From an uncultured bacterium (GTDB lineage Bacteria > Bacillota > Clostridia > Lachnospirales > Lachnospiraceae), in NCBI GenBank assembly GCA_905214855.1, contig CAJMNU010000008.1:1-31099 (forward strand): 31,099 bases of DNA, given 5' to 3'. Position 1 is the stretch's first letter. Each line of letters opens with the position of its first letter. The notes beneath the pieces are model-generated. The model had not been told where the DNA came from. It saw nothing but the letters and a program-made list of their open reading frames with translations, and did not search any database. Shown one piece after another: positions 1 to 6,412 of this stretch. Position numbers and translations under genes: made by a program.

Positions 1-91
1 CGCCGCAGAATACGCAAACTTTTTTTCTTCTATGCATGCCGCCTCTTCTTACTCTGGAAGAATCGGACTTGTCACCTTTATTGAATGCCAT
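1..91 (-). CDS. rpsR: 30S ribosomal protein S18 (N-terminal part)
   Basis: This is the first 30 codons of S18, cut by the left edge of the window. S18 binds the platform of the 30S subunit together with S6. The visible protein begins MAFNKGDKS and runs through an arginine/lysine-rich segment to KKVCVFCG, the CxxC-bearing start of the S18 core. That cysteine pair indicates the zinc-type (C+) form, although the second half of any zinc site lies outside the window. The ATG is fixed by a perfect AGGAGG at 101-106, about 9 nt upstream. The gene is third in the rpsF-ssb-rpsR operon and is separated from ssb by about 120 nt with no clear promoter or terminator. Confidence 0.95.
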   Translation of the reverse strand, partial: MAFNKGDKSDSSRVRRGGMHRRKKVCVFCG

Positions 92-212
92 TTTAAATTA
101 CCTCCTGTTAGTTTCGTTGTCTGTAACCGTCCAACGCTTGTCCGGCCACGTGCAAACTCAGTCTACTCACAGCGAATTAGGAGTAACGCACTGTATTGTC
201 TCAGACTGGTAT

Positions 213-698
213 TTAGTTGAATGGAAGTCCTTCGTCCTCGACTCCATCCGGAATATTCATAAATCCATCGCCAATCGCGCTCTGCGGTGTCGGTCTGGAT
301 GCCGGCTGCTGATATCCATATCCATAGCCATGCCCCATCATATCTCCCGCCGGTGCTGCTGCACCTTTGCTGTCGGCAAATTCCTGGTCTTCGATAATCA
401 CATCAGTTGTGTATACCTTCTGACCATCTTTATTCGTATAGCTACCAGTCTGGATTCTGCCAGAAACAAGAACTCTCATTCCCTGACGGAAATATTTCTC
501 TGCGAACTCTGCCGCTCTGTCAAAAGCAACACAGTTGATAAAATCTGCTGTCTGCTGCTGGTCGTTTCCGTCCTGCTGTCTGCGTCCTCTGCGGTCTACT
601 GCAAGTGTATATCTTGCAATTGCCATGGAACGCTCTCCCTGAGAATACCGGATATCCGGATCTCTGGTCAGTCTTCCCATTAAGATAACTTTATTCAT
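213..698 (-). CDS. ssb: Single-stranded DNA-binding protein
   Basis: This 161-residue SSB coats single-stranded DNA in replication, repair and recombination, normally as a tetramer. The OB-fold covers roughly residues 1-105, with the typical MNKVILMGRLTRDPDIRYS start and a later SGRIQTGSYTNKDGQKVYT segment. A Gly/Pro/Gln/Tyr-rich flexible linker follows (about 113-148). The C-terminal tip is acidic and ends DEGLPFN, close to the usual DDDIPF docking peptide for partner proteins but with an extra asparagine after the phenylalanine. It sits between rpsF (25 nt upstream) and rpsR, the classic order. Its own ribosome binding site is weak, so translation may depend partly on coupling with rpsF. 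Confidence 0.97.
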   Translation of the reverse strand: MNKVILMGRLTRDPDIRYSQGERSMAIARYTLAVDRRGRRQQDGNDQQQTADFINCVAFDRAAEFAEKYFRQGMRVLVSGRIQTGSYTNKDGQKVYTTDVIIEDQEFADSKGAAAPAGDMMGHGYGYGYQQPASRPTPQSAIGDGFMNIPDGVEDEGLPFN

Positions 699-723
699 CT
701 ACGAATCACTCTTTCTCTGTTCT

Positions 724-1011
724 TTAAGCTTCCTGCTTAACAACTAAATATCTGATAACTGGTTCCATAATGCGAACGTGTGCTTCAACTTCATTCGGGC
801 ATACGCTATCAGACTCGAACTGGATAAAGTAATAAAATGCTTCTTTCATTTTCTGAATCTCGTAAGCTAATTTCTTCTTACCCCATTCATCTACATTTGT
901 CACTGTGCCGCCAAAACGAGTAATGTAACCCTGTACTTTCTCGATTGCAGCAGCTCTTTCTTCATCCTCAAGTTTTGCGCTGAGAACTACGGCTAACTCA
1001 TACTTATTCAT
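724..1011 (-). CDS. rpsF: 30S ribosomal protein S6
   Basis: This 95-residue protein matches S6 in full length, starting MNKYELAVVLSAKLEDEE and carrying the core segments WGKKKLAYEIQKMKEAFYY and EPVIRYLVVK. S6 pairs with S18 on the 30S platform. The ATG follows AAGGAGG with 7 nt spacing. It is the first gene of the rpsF-ssb-rpsR operon. A sigma-A-type promoter lies at 1087-1115, and the leader contains a hairpin plus a CCG triplet that may form the S6:S18 autoregulatory site. Confidence 0.97.
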   Translation of the reverse strand: MNKYELAVVLSAKLEDEERAAAIEKVQGYITRFGGTVTNVDEWGKKKLAYEIQKMKEAFYYFIQFESDSVCPNEVEAHVRIMEPVIRYLVVKQEA

Positions 1012-1020
1012 GCTAGTACC

Positions 1021-1061
1021 TCCTTACGGTCTCTGGCCCTTCCTCTTGTAGAAGAGCAAGG
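1021..1061 (-). promoter_or_regulatory. Candidate S6:S18 autoregulatory leader of rpsF
   Basis: In the rpsF leader RNA a 10-position hairpin (CCTTGCTCTT, loop CTAC, AAGAGGAAGG, with one G-G mismatch) spans 1038-1061. It is followed by a CCG triplet (1027-1029) and the AAGGAGG ribosome binding site. Structured rpsF leaders with an exposed CCG that binds the S6:S18 complex are known in many bacteria. The element here fits in position and content. I could not check the full consensus fold. Confidence 0.45.
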
Positions 1062-1086
1062 AAATTATTTTATATCACAGGGATTC

Positions 1087-1115
1087 ACTATAACATATTC
1101 TTCTAGGTAAATCAA
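1087..1115 (-). promoter_or_regulatory. Sigma-A-type promoter of rpsF-ssb-rpsR
   Basis: The -35 is TTGATT (1110-1115), the spacer is 17 nt, and the -10 is TATAGT (1087-1092) preceded by TGT, giving an extended -10. Initiation would fall near 1080 and leave a leader of about 70 nt that carries the hairpin at 1038-1061. Confidence 0.65.
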
Positions 1116-1148
1116 GCAGTTTTTATCATTTTATGAGTTATTTTTCTT

Positions 1149-1346
1149 CTATTTTTCAGGTTTTCTCAAGCCCTTCGTATTTTTTTCAACCGTTTTTCTG
1201 TCAATCATGATCTGATGTCCACACCCTGTACACTTCAAACGAAAATCTGCCCCAACCCTTAGGATCTCCCATTCCACACTTCCACATGGATGAGGTTTTT
1301 TCAGTCTTACAATATCTCCGACTTCATACTTTTGTTTTTCGTCCAT
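1149..1346 (-). CDS. DUF951 family small zinc-ribbon-like protein
   Basis: This 65-residue protein of unknown function reads MDEKQKYEVGDIVRLKKPH, then PCGS, a WEILRVGADFRLKC segment and CTGCGH. This is the DUF951 (YyzM-type) pattern found next to rpsF in many Firmicutes. Three cysteines and a histidine (PCGS, KCTGCGH) suggest a small metal site, but that is inference. I chose the ATG at 1346 because an AAAGGA-type site precedes it and the family begins here. An upstream in-frame ATG at 1412 would add 22 residues unlike the family. It lies upstream of rpsF, with the rpsF promoter between them. Confidence 0.85.
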   Translation of the reverse strand: MDEKQKYEVGDIVRLKKPHPCGSVEWEILRVGADFRLKCTGCGHQIMIDRKTVEKNTKGLRKPEK

Positions 1347-1421
1347 CTTCGCATTCCTTTCTTTTTCTCCCCTATCTTCTCCCCTTATGTTTTGCATTCT
1401 GCTTTTTATCATTTTTTAGTA

Positions 1422-1450
1422 TTTTTATTCATAAAGCATTCCAGTCACAA
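1422..1450 (-). promoter_or_regulatory. Possible promoter for the DUF951 gene
   Basis: TTGTGA (1445-1450) and TAAAAA (1422-1427) are separated by 17 nt upstream of the DUF951 gene. The -10 match is weak, and read-through from the aldo/keto reductase gene is an equal alternative because I see no terminator between them. Confidence 0.3.
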
Positions 1451-1465
1451 CTTTTCTATGTATTA

Positions 1466-2479
1466 TTAGATGATCTCACTCTGCTGGCTCAAAATACGTT
1501 CGATCTCGGCAAGTTCAGCCTCTGTGAATTCCAGATGATCCAATGCCTGAATATTATCATCCAACTGTTTCACACTACTTGCCCCAACAAGGACAGTCGT
1601 GACTTCTTTTCTTCTTAATACCCATGCCAGCGCCATCTGTGCCAGACTCTGTCCTCTTCCTGCTGCAACATCGTTCAACTGACGGATCACATTCAGATTC
1701 TCTTCACTCAAGTATCTTCCACCAATGCTGGTATTTTCCCTTGCTGCCCTAGAACCTTCCGGCACTCCATTCAGATACTTGTTTGTCAATGCCCCCTGTG
1801 CCAATGGGCTATAGCAGATGCATCCCACACCTTCTCTGTCCAAGGTTTTAAGCAATCCTTTTTCTACCCATCTCTCAAACATATTGTAACGTGGCTGATG
1901 GATCAGACATGGGGTCTTATTCTCTTTTAAAATACGGATCGCATCTCTTGCCTCTGCATCCTGATAATTGGAAATTCCTACATATAAAGCCTTTCCCTGA
2001 CGCACCATGTCACTCAGCGCCTCCATCGTCTCTTCAATAGGAGTATCCGGATCTGGTCTGTGGTGATAAAAAATATCCACATAATCCAGCCCCATTCTCT
2101 TGAGGCTCTGATCCAGACTTGCCATGAGATATTTTCTCGAACCGAAGTTTCCATATGGTCCCTTCCACATATCATATCCCGCCTTTGTTGAGATAATCAG
2201 CTCATCTCTATAAACGCCAAGATCCTCTTTTAAGACTTGTCCAAAATGCTCTTCCGCCAGTCCTCTTGCCGGATGTCCATAATTATTGGCCAGATCAAAA
2301 TGTGTGATTCCCTTGTCAAATGCATGAAGCAGGATCTCCTTCTGATCTTCATATGGCTTTTCCAAGCCAAAATTCTGCCAAAGCCCCAATGCGATCCTTG
2401 GAAGCAAAACACCACTTCTTCCACAGCGCTTATACTGCATTGTGTCATATCTGTTCTCTCTTGCCTGATAGTTTCCCAT
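1466..2479 (-). CDS. Aldo/keto reductase
   Basis: This is a 337-residue NAD(P)H-dependent oxidoreductase of the aldo/keto reductase superfamily, a TIM-barrel enzyme reducing aldehydes or ketones. The tetrad candidates are D62 and Y67 in HFDLANNYGHP, K99 in IISTKAG and a histidine in YHHRPDPDTP (139/140). A C-terminal cofactor loop region, TTVLVGASSVKQLDDN, is present. The sequence resembles the YghZ/L-glyceraldehyde-3-phosphate reductase and voltage-gated K+ channel beta-subunit-like group, but the substrate cannot be told from sequence. The ATG at 2479 is preferred because GGAGGA precedes it. The in-frame ATG at 2533 has no ribosome binding site. It is probably monocistronic or co-transcribed with the DUF951 gene. 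Confidence 0.92.
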   Translation of the reverse strand: MGNYQARENRYDTMQYKRCGRSGVLLPRIALGLWQNFGLEKPYEDQKEILLHAFDKGITHFDLANNYGHPARGLAEEHFGQVLKEDLGVYRDELIISTKAGYDMWKGPYGNFGSRKYLMASLDQSLKRMGLDYVDIFYHHRPDPDTPIEETMEALSDMVRQGKALYVGISNYQDAEARDAIRILKENKTPCLIHQPRYNMFERWVEKGLLKTLDREGVGCICYSPLAQGALTNKYLNGVPEGSRAARENTSIGGRYLSEENLNVIRQLNDVAAGRGQSLAQMALAWVLRRKEVTTVLVGASSVKQLDDNIQALDHLEFTEAELAEIERILSQQSEII

Positions 2480-2567
2480 CTTCTGTCTTTCCTCCAGTCT
2501 TTTTCTTGCTTTTTGTTGTTTTTGTATGATCATTTATAGTTCGTTATTGCTGTTTTATTACCTATTA

Positions 2568-2596
2568 TATATACTATACATCTTCTAATCCAGCAA
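2568..2596 (-). promoter_or_regulatory. Possible promoter of the aldo/keto reductase gene
   Basis: TTGCTG (2591-2596), 17 nt, TATATA (2568-2573). The -35 would lie within the last codons of the Sir2 gene. It fits sigma-A spacing but is only a moderate match. Confidence 0.4.
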
Positions 2597-3322
2597 ATAT
2601 GCCAAAGTTTCCCCTATTGGTTTATGGATGATCAAATTCGCCTGATGATCTCTTCCTGTACCTCCCTGATTGATCAGTACCAGCTTTCTGCCATGGTAAT
2701 AATCAAGAAGTCCGGCAGCCGGATATACGATCAGGGAAGTTCCTCCCACGATCATCATATCAGCCTGTTCAACCGCCTGTACAGACTGGCGGAGGATATC
2801 AGAATCCAGCCCTTCCTCATACAGAACCACATCCGGTTTGATCACTCCACCACAAGAACAAAGAGGAACTCCTTCTGTATGTAAGATGTCATCCAAACTA
2901 TAAAACTTACCACATTTTTCACAATAATTGCGGTGTACAGAACCATGGAGTTCCAAGACCCTCTTACTTCCCGCTTTCTGGTGCAATCCATCAATATTCT
3001 GTGTGATCACAGCCGTCAGCTTCCCTTCCTGTTCCAGTTTCGCCAACGCCATATGTGCTTTGTTCGGCTCTGCATTTGGAAATAACATTTTATTTCGGTA
3101 AAAACGGTAAAATTCTTCTGGATTTTTTTTATAGAAAGTATGACTTAGGATCGTCTCTGGTCGATAATCATATTCTTGCATATAAATTCCATCTACACTG
3201 CGAAAATCTGGTATATGGCTTTCTGTAGATACCCCTGCTCCGCCAAAAAACACGATCTTCTTGCTTTCTTGAATCCATTGTTTCATGATTTCTATGTTAT
3301 CTCTCTGTTCCTGAAATTCCAT
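2585..3322 (-). CDS. Sir2-family NAD-dependent protein deacylase
   Basis: This is a 245-residue cytoplasmic sirtuin that removes acyl groups from lysines while consuming NAD+. Visible motifs are the GGAGVS nucleotide-binding loop (about 27-32) with IPDFRS, TQNIDGLHQKAGS (107-119), the catalytic His126 in LELHGSVH, a zinc site of C134/C137 and C155/C157, and GGTSLIVYPAAGL (193-205). The usual SGIPDFR is SHIPDFR here, a Gly-to-His change beside the NAD loop. The ATG at 3322 is preceded by AGGAAGGG. In-frame codons further upstream are not family-like. A promoter with an extended -10 lies just upstream. The length fits stand-alone CobB/SrtN-type housekeeping enzymes rather than defence sirtuins. 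Confidence 0.94.
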   Translation of the reverse strand: MEFQEQRDNIEIMKQWIQESKKIVFFGGAGVSTESHIPDFRSVDGIYMQEYDYRPETILSHTFYKKNPEEFYRFYRNKMLFPNAEPNKAHMALAKLEQEGKLTAVITQNIDGLHQKAGSKRVLELHGSVHRNYCEKCGKFYSLDDILHTEGVPLCSCGGVIKPDVVLYEEGLDSDILRQSVQAVEQADMMIVGGTSLIVYPAAGLLDYYHGRKLVLINQGGTGRDHQANLIIHKPIGETLAYLLD

Positions 3323-3358
3323 CCGTGTTTTCCCTTCCTGCATTTTCCATTTACAAAT

Positions 3359-3388
3359 AGTATAGCAAAAGTATTGTGCATTTCTCAA
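3359..3388 (-). promoter_or_regulatory. Promoter of the Sir2 gene
   Basis: TTGAGA (3383-3388), spacer of 18 nt, TATACT (3359-3364) preceded by TGC, giving an extended -10. The predicted start leaves a leader of about 30 nt. Confidence 0.6.
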
Positions 3389-3460
3389 TACCCTGAGTAA
3401 ACTCTTTCTATTTTCTTTTCTGCCTGACACAAAAGGAATGAAACAGGAACAATCCATTTA

Positions 3461-3515
3461 AAAAAGACTGTACAGTCAGTCTGTCTATTGGTACAAACTA
3501 GAGGTGTACAGTCTT
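3461..3515 (-). terminator. Terminator downstream of aspartate kinase
   Basis: On the minus strand AAGACTGTACA (3505-3515) pairs with TGTACAGTCTT (3464-3474), an 11-bp perfect stem with a 30-nt loop, followed directly by a run of T. The distal arm overlaps a 12-bp palindrome, GACTGTACAGTC (3466-3477). The long loop makes it less certain than the other terminators in the window. Confidence 0.6.
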
Positions 3516-3659
3516 ATCCTATCTATCTTTATTTATATCTTTATTTATCTAATTTCTACCAGAATTATGTACTAATAGAAAAAATCACAGGATTTTATGT
3601 TCATAGTATAGTGAACTATCCCCACTTATAGAAGTGAGCAATTTCTTGCTCACAGCTTG

Positions 3660-4979
3660 TTAAATCTGAGTTCTTACAAAGATATCATAAATCGCCTTGA
3701 TAGCAGCCTCAAAATCCTGATTTTTCACTCCAATGATAATATTCCACTCACTGGATCCTTGATCGATCATCTTTACATTCACTCTTGCATGGGCAAGTGC
3801 AGAGAAGATCCTTCCTGATGTCCCTCTTGTAGAGCGCATTCCTCTTCCTACTACTGCGATCAATGCCATATCTGATTCCAGTTCAATATGATCCGGATGT
3901 ACGGCATGATTGATACCAGTGATGACATTCTGTTCATTCTGCTCAAATTCGTCCTGATGTACCAAGATAGTCATAGTATCTATTCCAGATGGCATATGTT
4001 CAAAGGAAATTCTATTATCCTCAAATACCTGAAGTACTTTTCTGCCAAACCCGATCTCTGCATTCATCATTGCCTTCTCAATATTGATGGCAACAAATCC
4101 CTTTTTACCCGCAATTCCGGTAATGGTATATTCTGGTTTCATGCAGGTCGTCTGTACGATCATCGTACCCGGCTCCTGTGGTGCATTGGTATTGCGGATA
4201 TTGATCGGAATACCAGCAGAACGCACTGGGAAGATCGCATCCTCATGAAGAACAGTAGCTCCCATATAAGCAAGTTCTCTCAGCTCTCTATAGGTGATCG
4301 TTTTGATCGGCTTAGCATCCTCAATGATTCTTGGGTCTGTGATCATCATTCCGGAAACATCTGTCCAGTTTTCATAAACATCTGCAACAACCGCTGCCGC
4401 TACCAGAGAACCAGTAACATCGGAACCACCTCTGGAAAATGTTTTTACCTTTCCGTCTGCAGTTGCTCCATAAAATCCCGGTATTACAGCATTTTCTTTA
4501 TTATAAAGACAATCCTGAAGCAGCTTTAAGGTTACCTGCATATCCAGATTCCCATCTTCACGGAAACGGATCACATCCTCTGCATCAATAAATGGATAAC
4601 CCAGATATCGTGCCATGACAATACCATTCAGATATTCACCACGAGATGCTGCATAATCACGTCCTACTTTATTCTTGAAATTCTGCTCGATTTCTGCGAA
4701 CTGATCATCTAAAGACAGATTTAATTTTAATCCCTCAATAATCTCCTGATATCTCTTTTTGATCTTTGCCAGACCATCTGAAAAATCCTTGCCTTTGCAA
4801 GCCAGATCATAACAGAAATAAAGCATATCTGTTACTTTTGTATCCTTCGCATTGCGTTTTCCCGGCGCAGAGGGAACTACATATCTGCGGGATTCATCAG
4901 AATGAACAATGTTTCCTACTTTCTCAAACTGCTCTGCACTCGCCAAAGAGCTGCCTCCAAATTTCACAACCTTAATCAC
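3660..4979 (-). CDS. lysC: Aspartate kinase
   Basis: Aspartate kinase phosphorylates L-aspartate, the first step towards lysine, threonine, methionine and diaminopimelate. The protein of about 439 residues begins (M)IKVVKFGGSSLAS, the kinase signature. Later it has TFSRGGSDVTGSLVAAA (substrate/nucleotide site), and two ACT-type regulatory regions fill roughly the last 150 residues (including GIAGKKGFVAINIEK and ALIAVVGRGMRSTRGTSGRIFSAL). Length and motifs fit the monofunctional AK-III/YclM-like group. I prefer the GTG start at 4979: GGAGG lies exactly 8 nt upstream and the result matches the usual family N-terminus. The in-frame ATG at 4994 overlaps that GGAGG and has no site of its own. It has its own promoter and shows no lysine riboswitch or T-box. 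Confidence 0.95.
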   Translation of the reverse strand: MIKVVKFGGSSLASAEQFEKVGNIVHSDESRRYVVPSAPGKRNAKDTKVTDMLYFCYDLACKGKDFSDGLAKIKKRYQEIIEGLKLNLSLDDQFAEIEQNFKNKVGRDYAASRGEYLNGIVMARYLGYPFIDAEDVIRFREDGNLDMQVTLKLLQDCLYNKENAVIPGFYGATADGKVKTFSRGGSDVTGSLVAAAVVADVYENWTDVSGMMITDPRIIEDAKPIKTITYRELRELAYMGATVLHEDAIFPVRSAGIPINIRNTNAPQEPGTMIVQTTCMKPEYTITGIAGKKGFVAINIEKAMMNAEIGFGRKVLQVFEDNRISFEHMPSGIDTMTILVHQDEFEQNEQNVITGINHAVHPDHIELESDMALIAVVGRGMRSTRGTSGRIFSALAHARVNVKMIDQGSSEWNIIIGVKNQDFEAAIKAIYDIFVRTQI

Positions 4980-5071
4980 TTGCTTTTCCTCCATTGCCTG
5001 ATTTTACGTTTTTACTTTGGTATTTCTGTTTTTGCATATATCATTTTAAAATTTTTCATTATAAGTTCTAT

Positions 5072-5099
5072 ATTATACTCATATTTCAGGTAAGAGCAA
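5072..5099 (-). promoter_or_regulatory. Promoter of aspartate kinase
   Basis: TTGCTC (5094-5099), spacer of 16 nt, perfect TATAAT (5072-5077). The leader would be about 85 nt, too short for a lysine riboswitch. No clear terminator for the preceding exporter cluster is seen between 5100 and 5155, so read-through is possible. Confidence 0.55.
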
Positions 5100-5155
5100 G
5101 TTTTTTCGGCATTCTTTTTCAAGTTTTATATCTTATTTTTCATGCTTTTTCATTC

Positions 5156-6268
5156 TTATTGAAAGTTTTCAGGTGCTTTTTCAATCACCTTTTTCAGATT
5201 CTCTGCATTGACCTTATTGATTGCCATAGATTCTGGAAGATTTACAAAATAATACTCCCCGTTTTCATCTATATTTCCAACTTTCAATGTCATACTTTCT
5301 TCTTTTGTACTTCCATCCTCAGAAACCGTCTCATAGGTATAGGTGATCTGGATTGGCTGTCCTAATCCATACTCTTCAAGCATCTCATCTGTTGCCTTAT
5401 AATTTTCACAAGAAGAGACATAGAGAGAGGAAATCGCATCTGTTACCACATCTCCAGTTCCACTTGCCTCTAATTTTCTTCTCTCCTCACTCCTATCCTG
5501 ATCTTGGATATACCATTCTACAACAAGTTCTGTATCTTCTGGGCTTTCTGGCTCACTTTCTGTCACATCTTCCTCACTGGAACTTTCCGTCATATCTGCC
5601 TCACCAGAGTTTTCCGTCATATCTGTCCCGCCAGAGCTTTCTGCCTCTTTGGCGATCTCTTTTTCCTCCTTTTGCAGGAAATATCCGTTTCCATCTGCCT
5701 TTTCTACAGTCACAGACAAGATTTGGTCGGCTGATACACTCTGAATACTCTCCAACTGGATCAGATCATACAGATCATACTGCAATTCAGATGGAAGACT
5801 GGAACTAATGGTATATACTGTCTCTTCTCCTTCCACACAGGCATAATAATTGGTATCCGTCTGGTCTCCAATCTGTACCTTTTTTACCGTCCCGTCTGTT
5901 CCAGTCATCTGAACCCAGTATTGGGGTTCATCCAAGCCGTATACATCTGTCGCCTCTGCATCTTTCAAAATACGCACTGGTTCCAGATCAGAGGCATCTG
6001 TCTCAATCCGTGAAAATATATTCTGGTTTAACGGAAATTCTGGATCGGTTTTGTATTCCCATTCCTCTCCCACTCGTACAAATCCCAGCACATCTTTTCC
6101 ATTATAGAAAGAAAGTTCTGATACATCGTCCATTTTTACAACATATTCTTTCTGCTCTTCTTCTTTTTTCTCTGCAGAGGCATTCATCTGGGAGATGCCA
6201 ACATAAGCAGCTCCCAAAATAACCAGAACACCTGCTGCAAGGAAAAGTGGATTTTTCATTTTCTTCAA
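5156..6268 (-). CDS. DUF4340 domain protein of a Gld-like ABC exporter cluster
   Basis: This protein of about 370 residues has one N-terminal membrane segment (NPLFLAAGVLVILGAAYVGI) and a large outer portion that fits DUF4340. The first half contains FYNGKDVLGFVRVGEEWEY and PVRILKDAEATDVYGLDEP. A later region (EEYGLGQPIQITYTYET, MTLKVGNIDENGEYYF) repeats the same style, so the domain looks duplicated. Between the halves lies an acidic linker of 9-residue repeats ending DMTE/DVTE. I choose the TTG start at 6268 because AAGGAGG lies 8 nt upstream. DUF4340 has no proven function, but it recurrently follows GldG-like genes, as here (144 nt downstream). It is probably the extracytoplasmic partner of the transporter. 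Confidence 0.8.
   Translation of the reverse strand: MKKMKNPLFLAAGVLVILGAAYVGISQMNASAEKKEEEQKEYVVKMDDVSELSFYNGKDVLGFVRVGEEWEYKTDPEFPLNQNIFSRIETDASDLEPVRILKDAEATDVYGLDEPQYWVQMTGTDGTVKKVQIGDQTDTNYYACVEGEETVYTISSSLPSELQYDLYDLIQLESIQSVSADQILSVTVEKADGNGYFLQKEEKEIAKEAESSGGTDMTENSGEADMTESSSEEDVTESEPESPEDTELVVEWYIQDQDRSEERRKLEASGTGDVVTDAISSLYVSSCENYKATDEMLEEYGLGQPIQITYTYETVSEDGSTKEESMTLKVGNIDENGEYYFVNLPESMAINKVNAENLKKVIEKAPENFQ
5558..5638. repeat. 27-bp tandem repeat inside the DUF4340 gene
   Basis: Three adjacent 27-bp units (5558-5584, 5585-5611, 5612-5638) encode 9-residue units such as SSGGTDMTE, NSGEADMTE and SSSEEDVTE. The second and third are nearly identical at the DNA level. The unit is a multiple of three, so copy-number change would lengthen or shorten the linker without a frameshift. 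Confidence 0.85.
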
Positions 6269-6333
6269 AGAATCCGCCTCCTTATACAATGTCTTATATC
6301 ATTTTTATGGTGCTTTGATGATGGTTTGATGGC

Positions 6334-6366
6334 ATTTTTATAACGTTTTTATAGCATTTTTATAGC
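6334..6366. repeat. 11-bp tandem repeat in the GldG-DUF4340 gap
   Basis: Three 11-bp units on the plus strand: ATTTTTATAAC, GTTTTTATAGC, ATTTTTATAGC. They lie in the 144-nt gap between the GldG-like gene and the DUF4340 gene. No terminator or promoter role is evident. Confidence 0.6.
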
Positions 6367-6412
6367 AATTCTACGCTATCATTTGCTTTACACTGTCATC
6401 CCACCAAATTAC

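Larger units (their letters stand above)
3323..3659. other. Intergenic stretch between lysC and the Sir2 gene
   Basis: These 337 bases hold the Sir2 promoter (3359-3388) and a hairpin with a T-run at 3462-3515 that is the likely terminator of the aspartate kinase unit. The remainder is AT-rich. I see no further gene in it; in-frame codons upstream of the Sir2 start lack a ribosome binding site. Confidence 0.6.

Noticed and set aside
36..683. Long open frames on the plus strand (for example opposite ssb, lysC, the YetA-like gene and the helicase)
   Set aside because: They lie antisense to clear genes, have no ribosome binding sites and show no recognisable protein families.
2585..3322. Sir2 gene as a defence sirtuin
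   Set aside because: It is a short single-domain enzyme with a complete zinc site and deacylase motifs, has its own promoter, and lacks fused or neighbouring effector domains.
4995..5155. Lysine riboswitch or T-box upstream of aspartate kinase
   Set aside because: The promoter at 5072-5099 leaves a leader of only about 85 nt, AT-rich, with no riboswitch core or T-box sequence.
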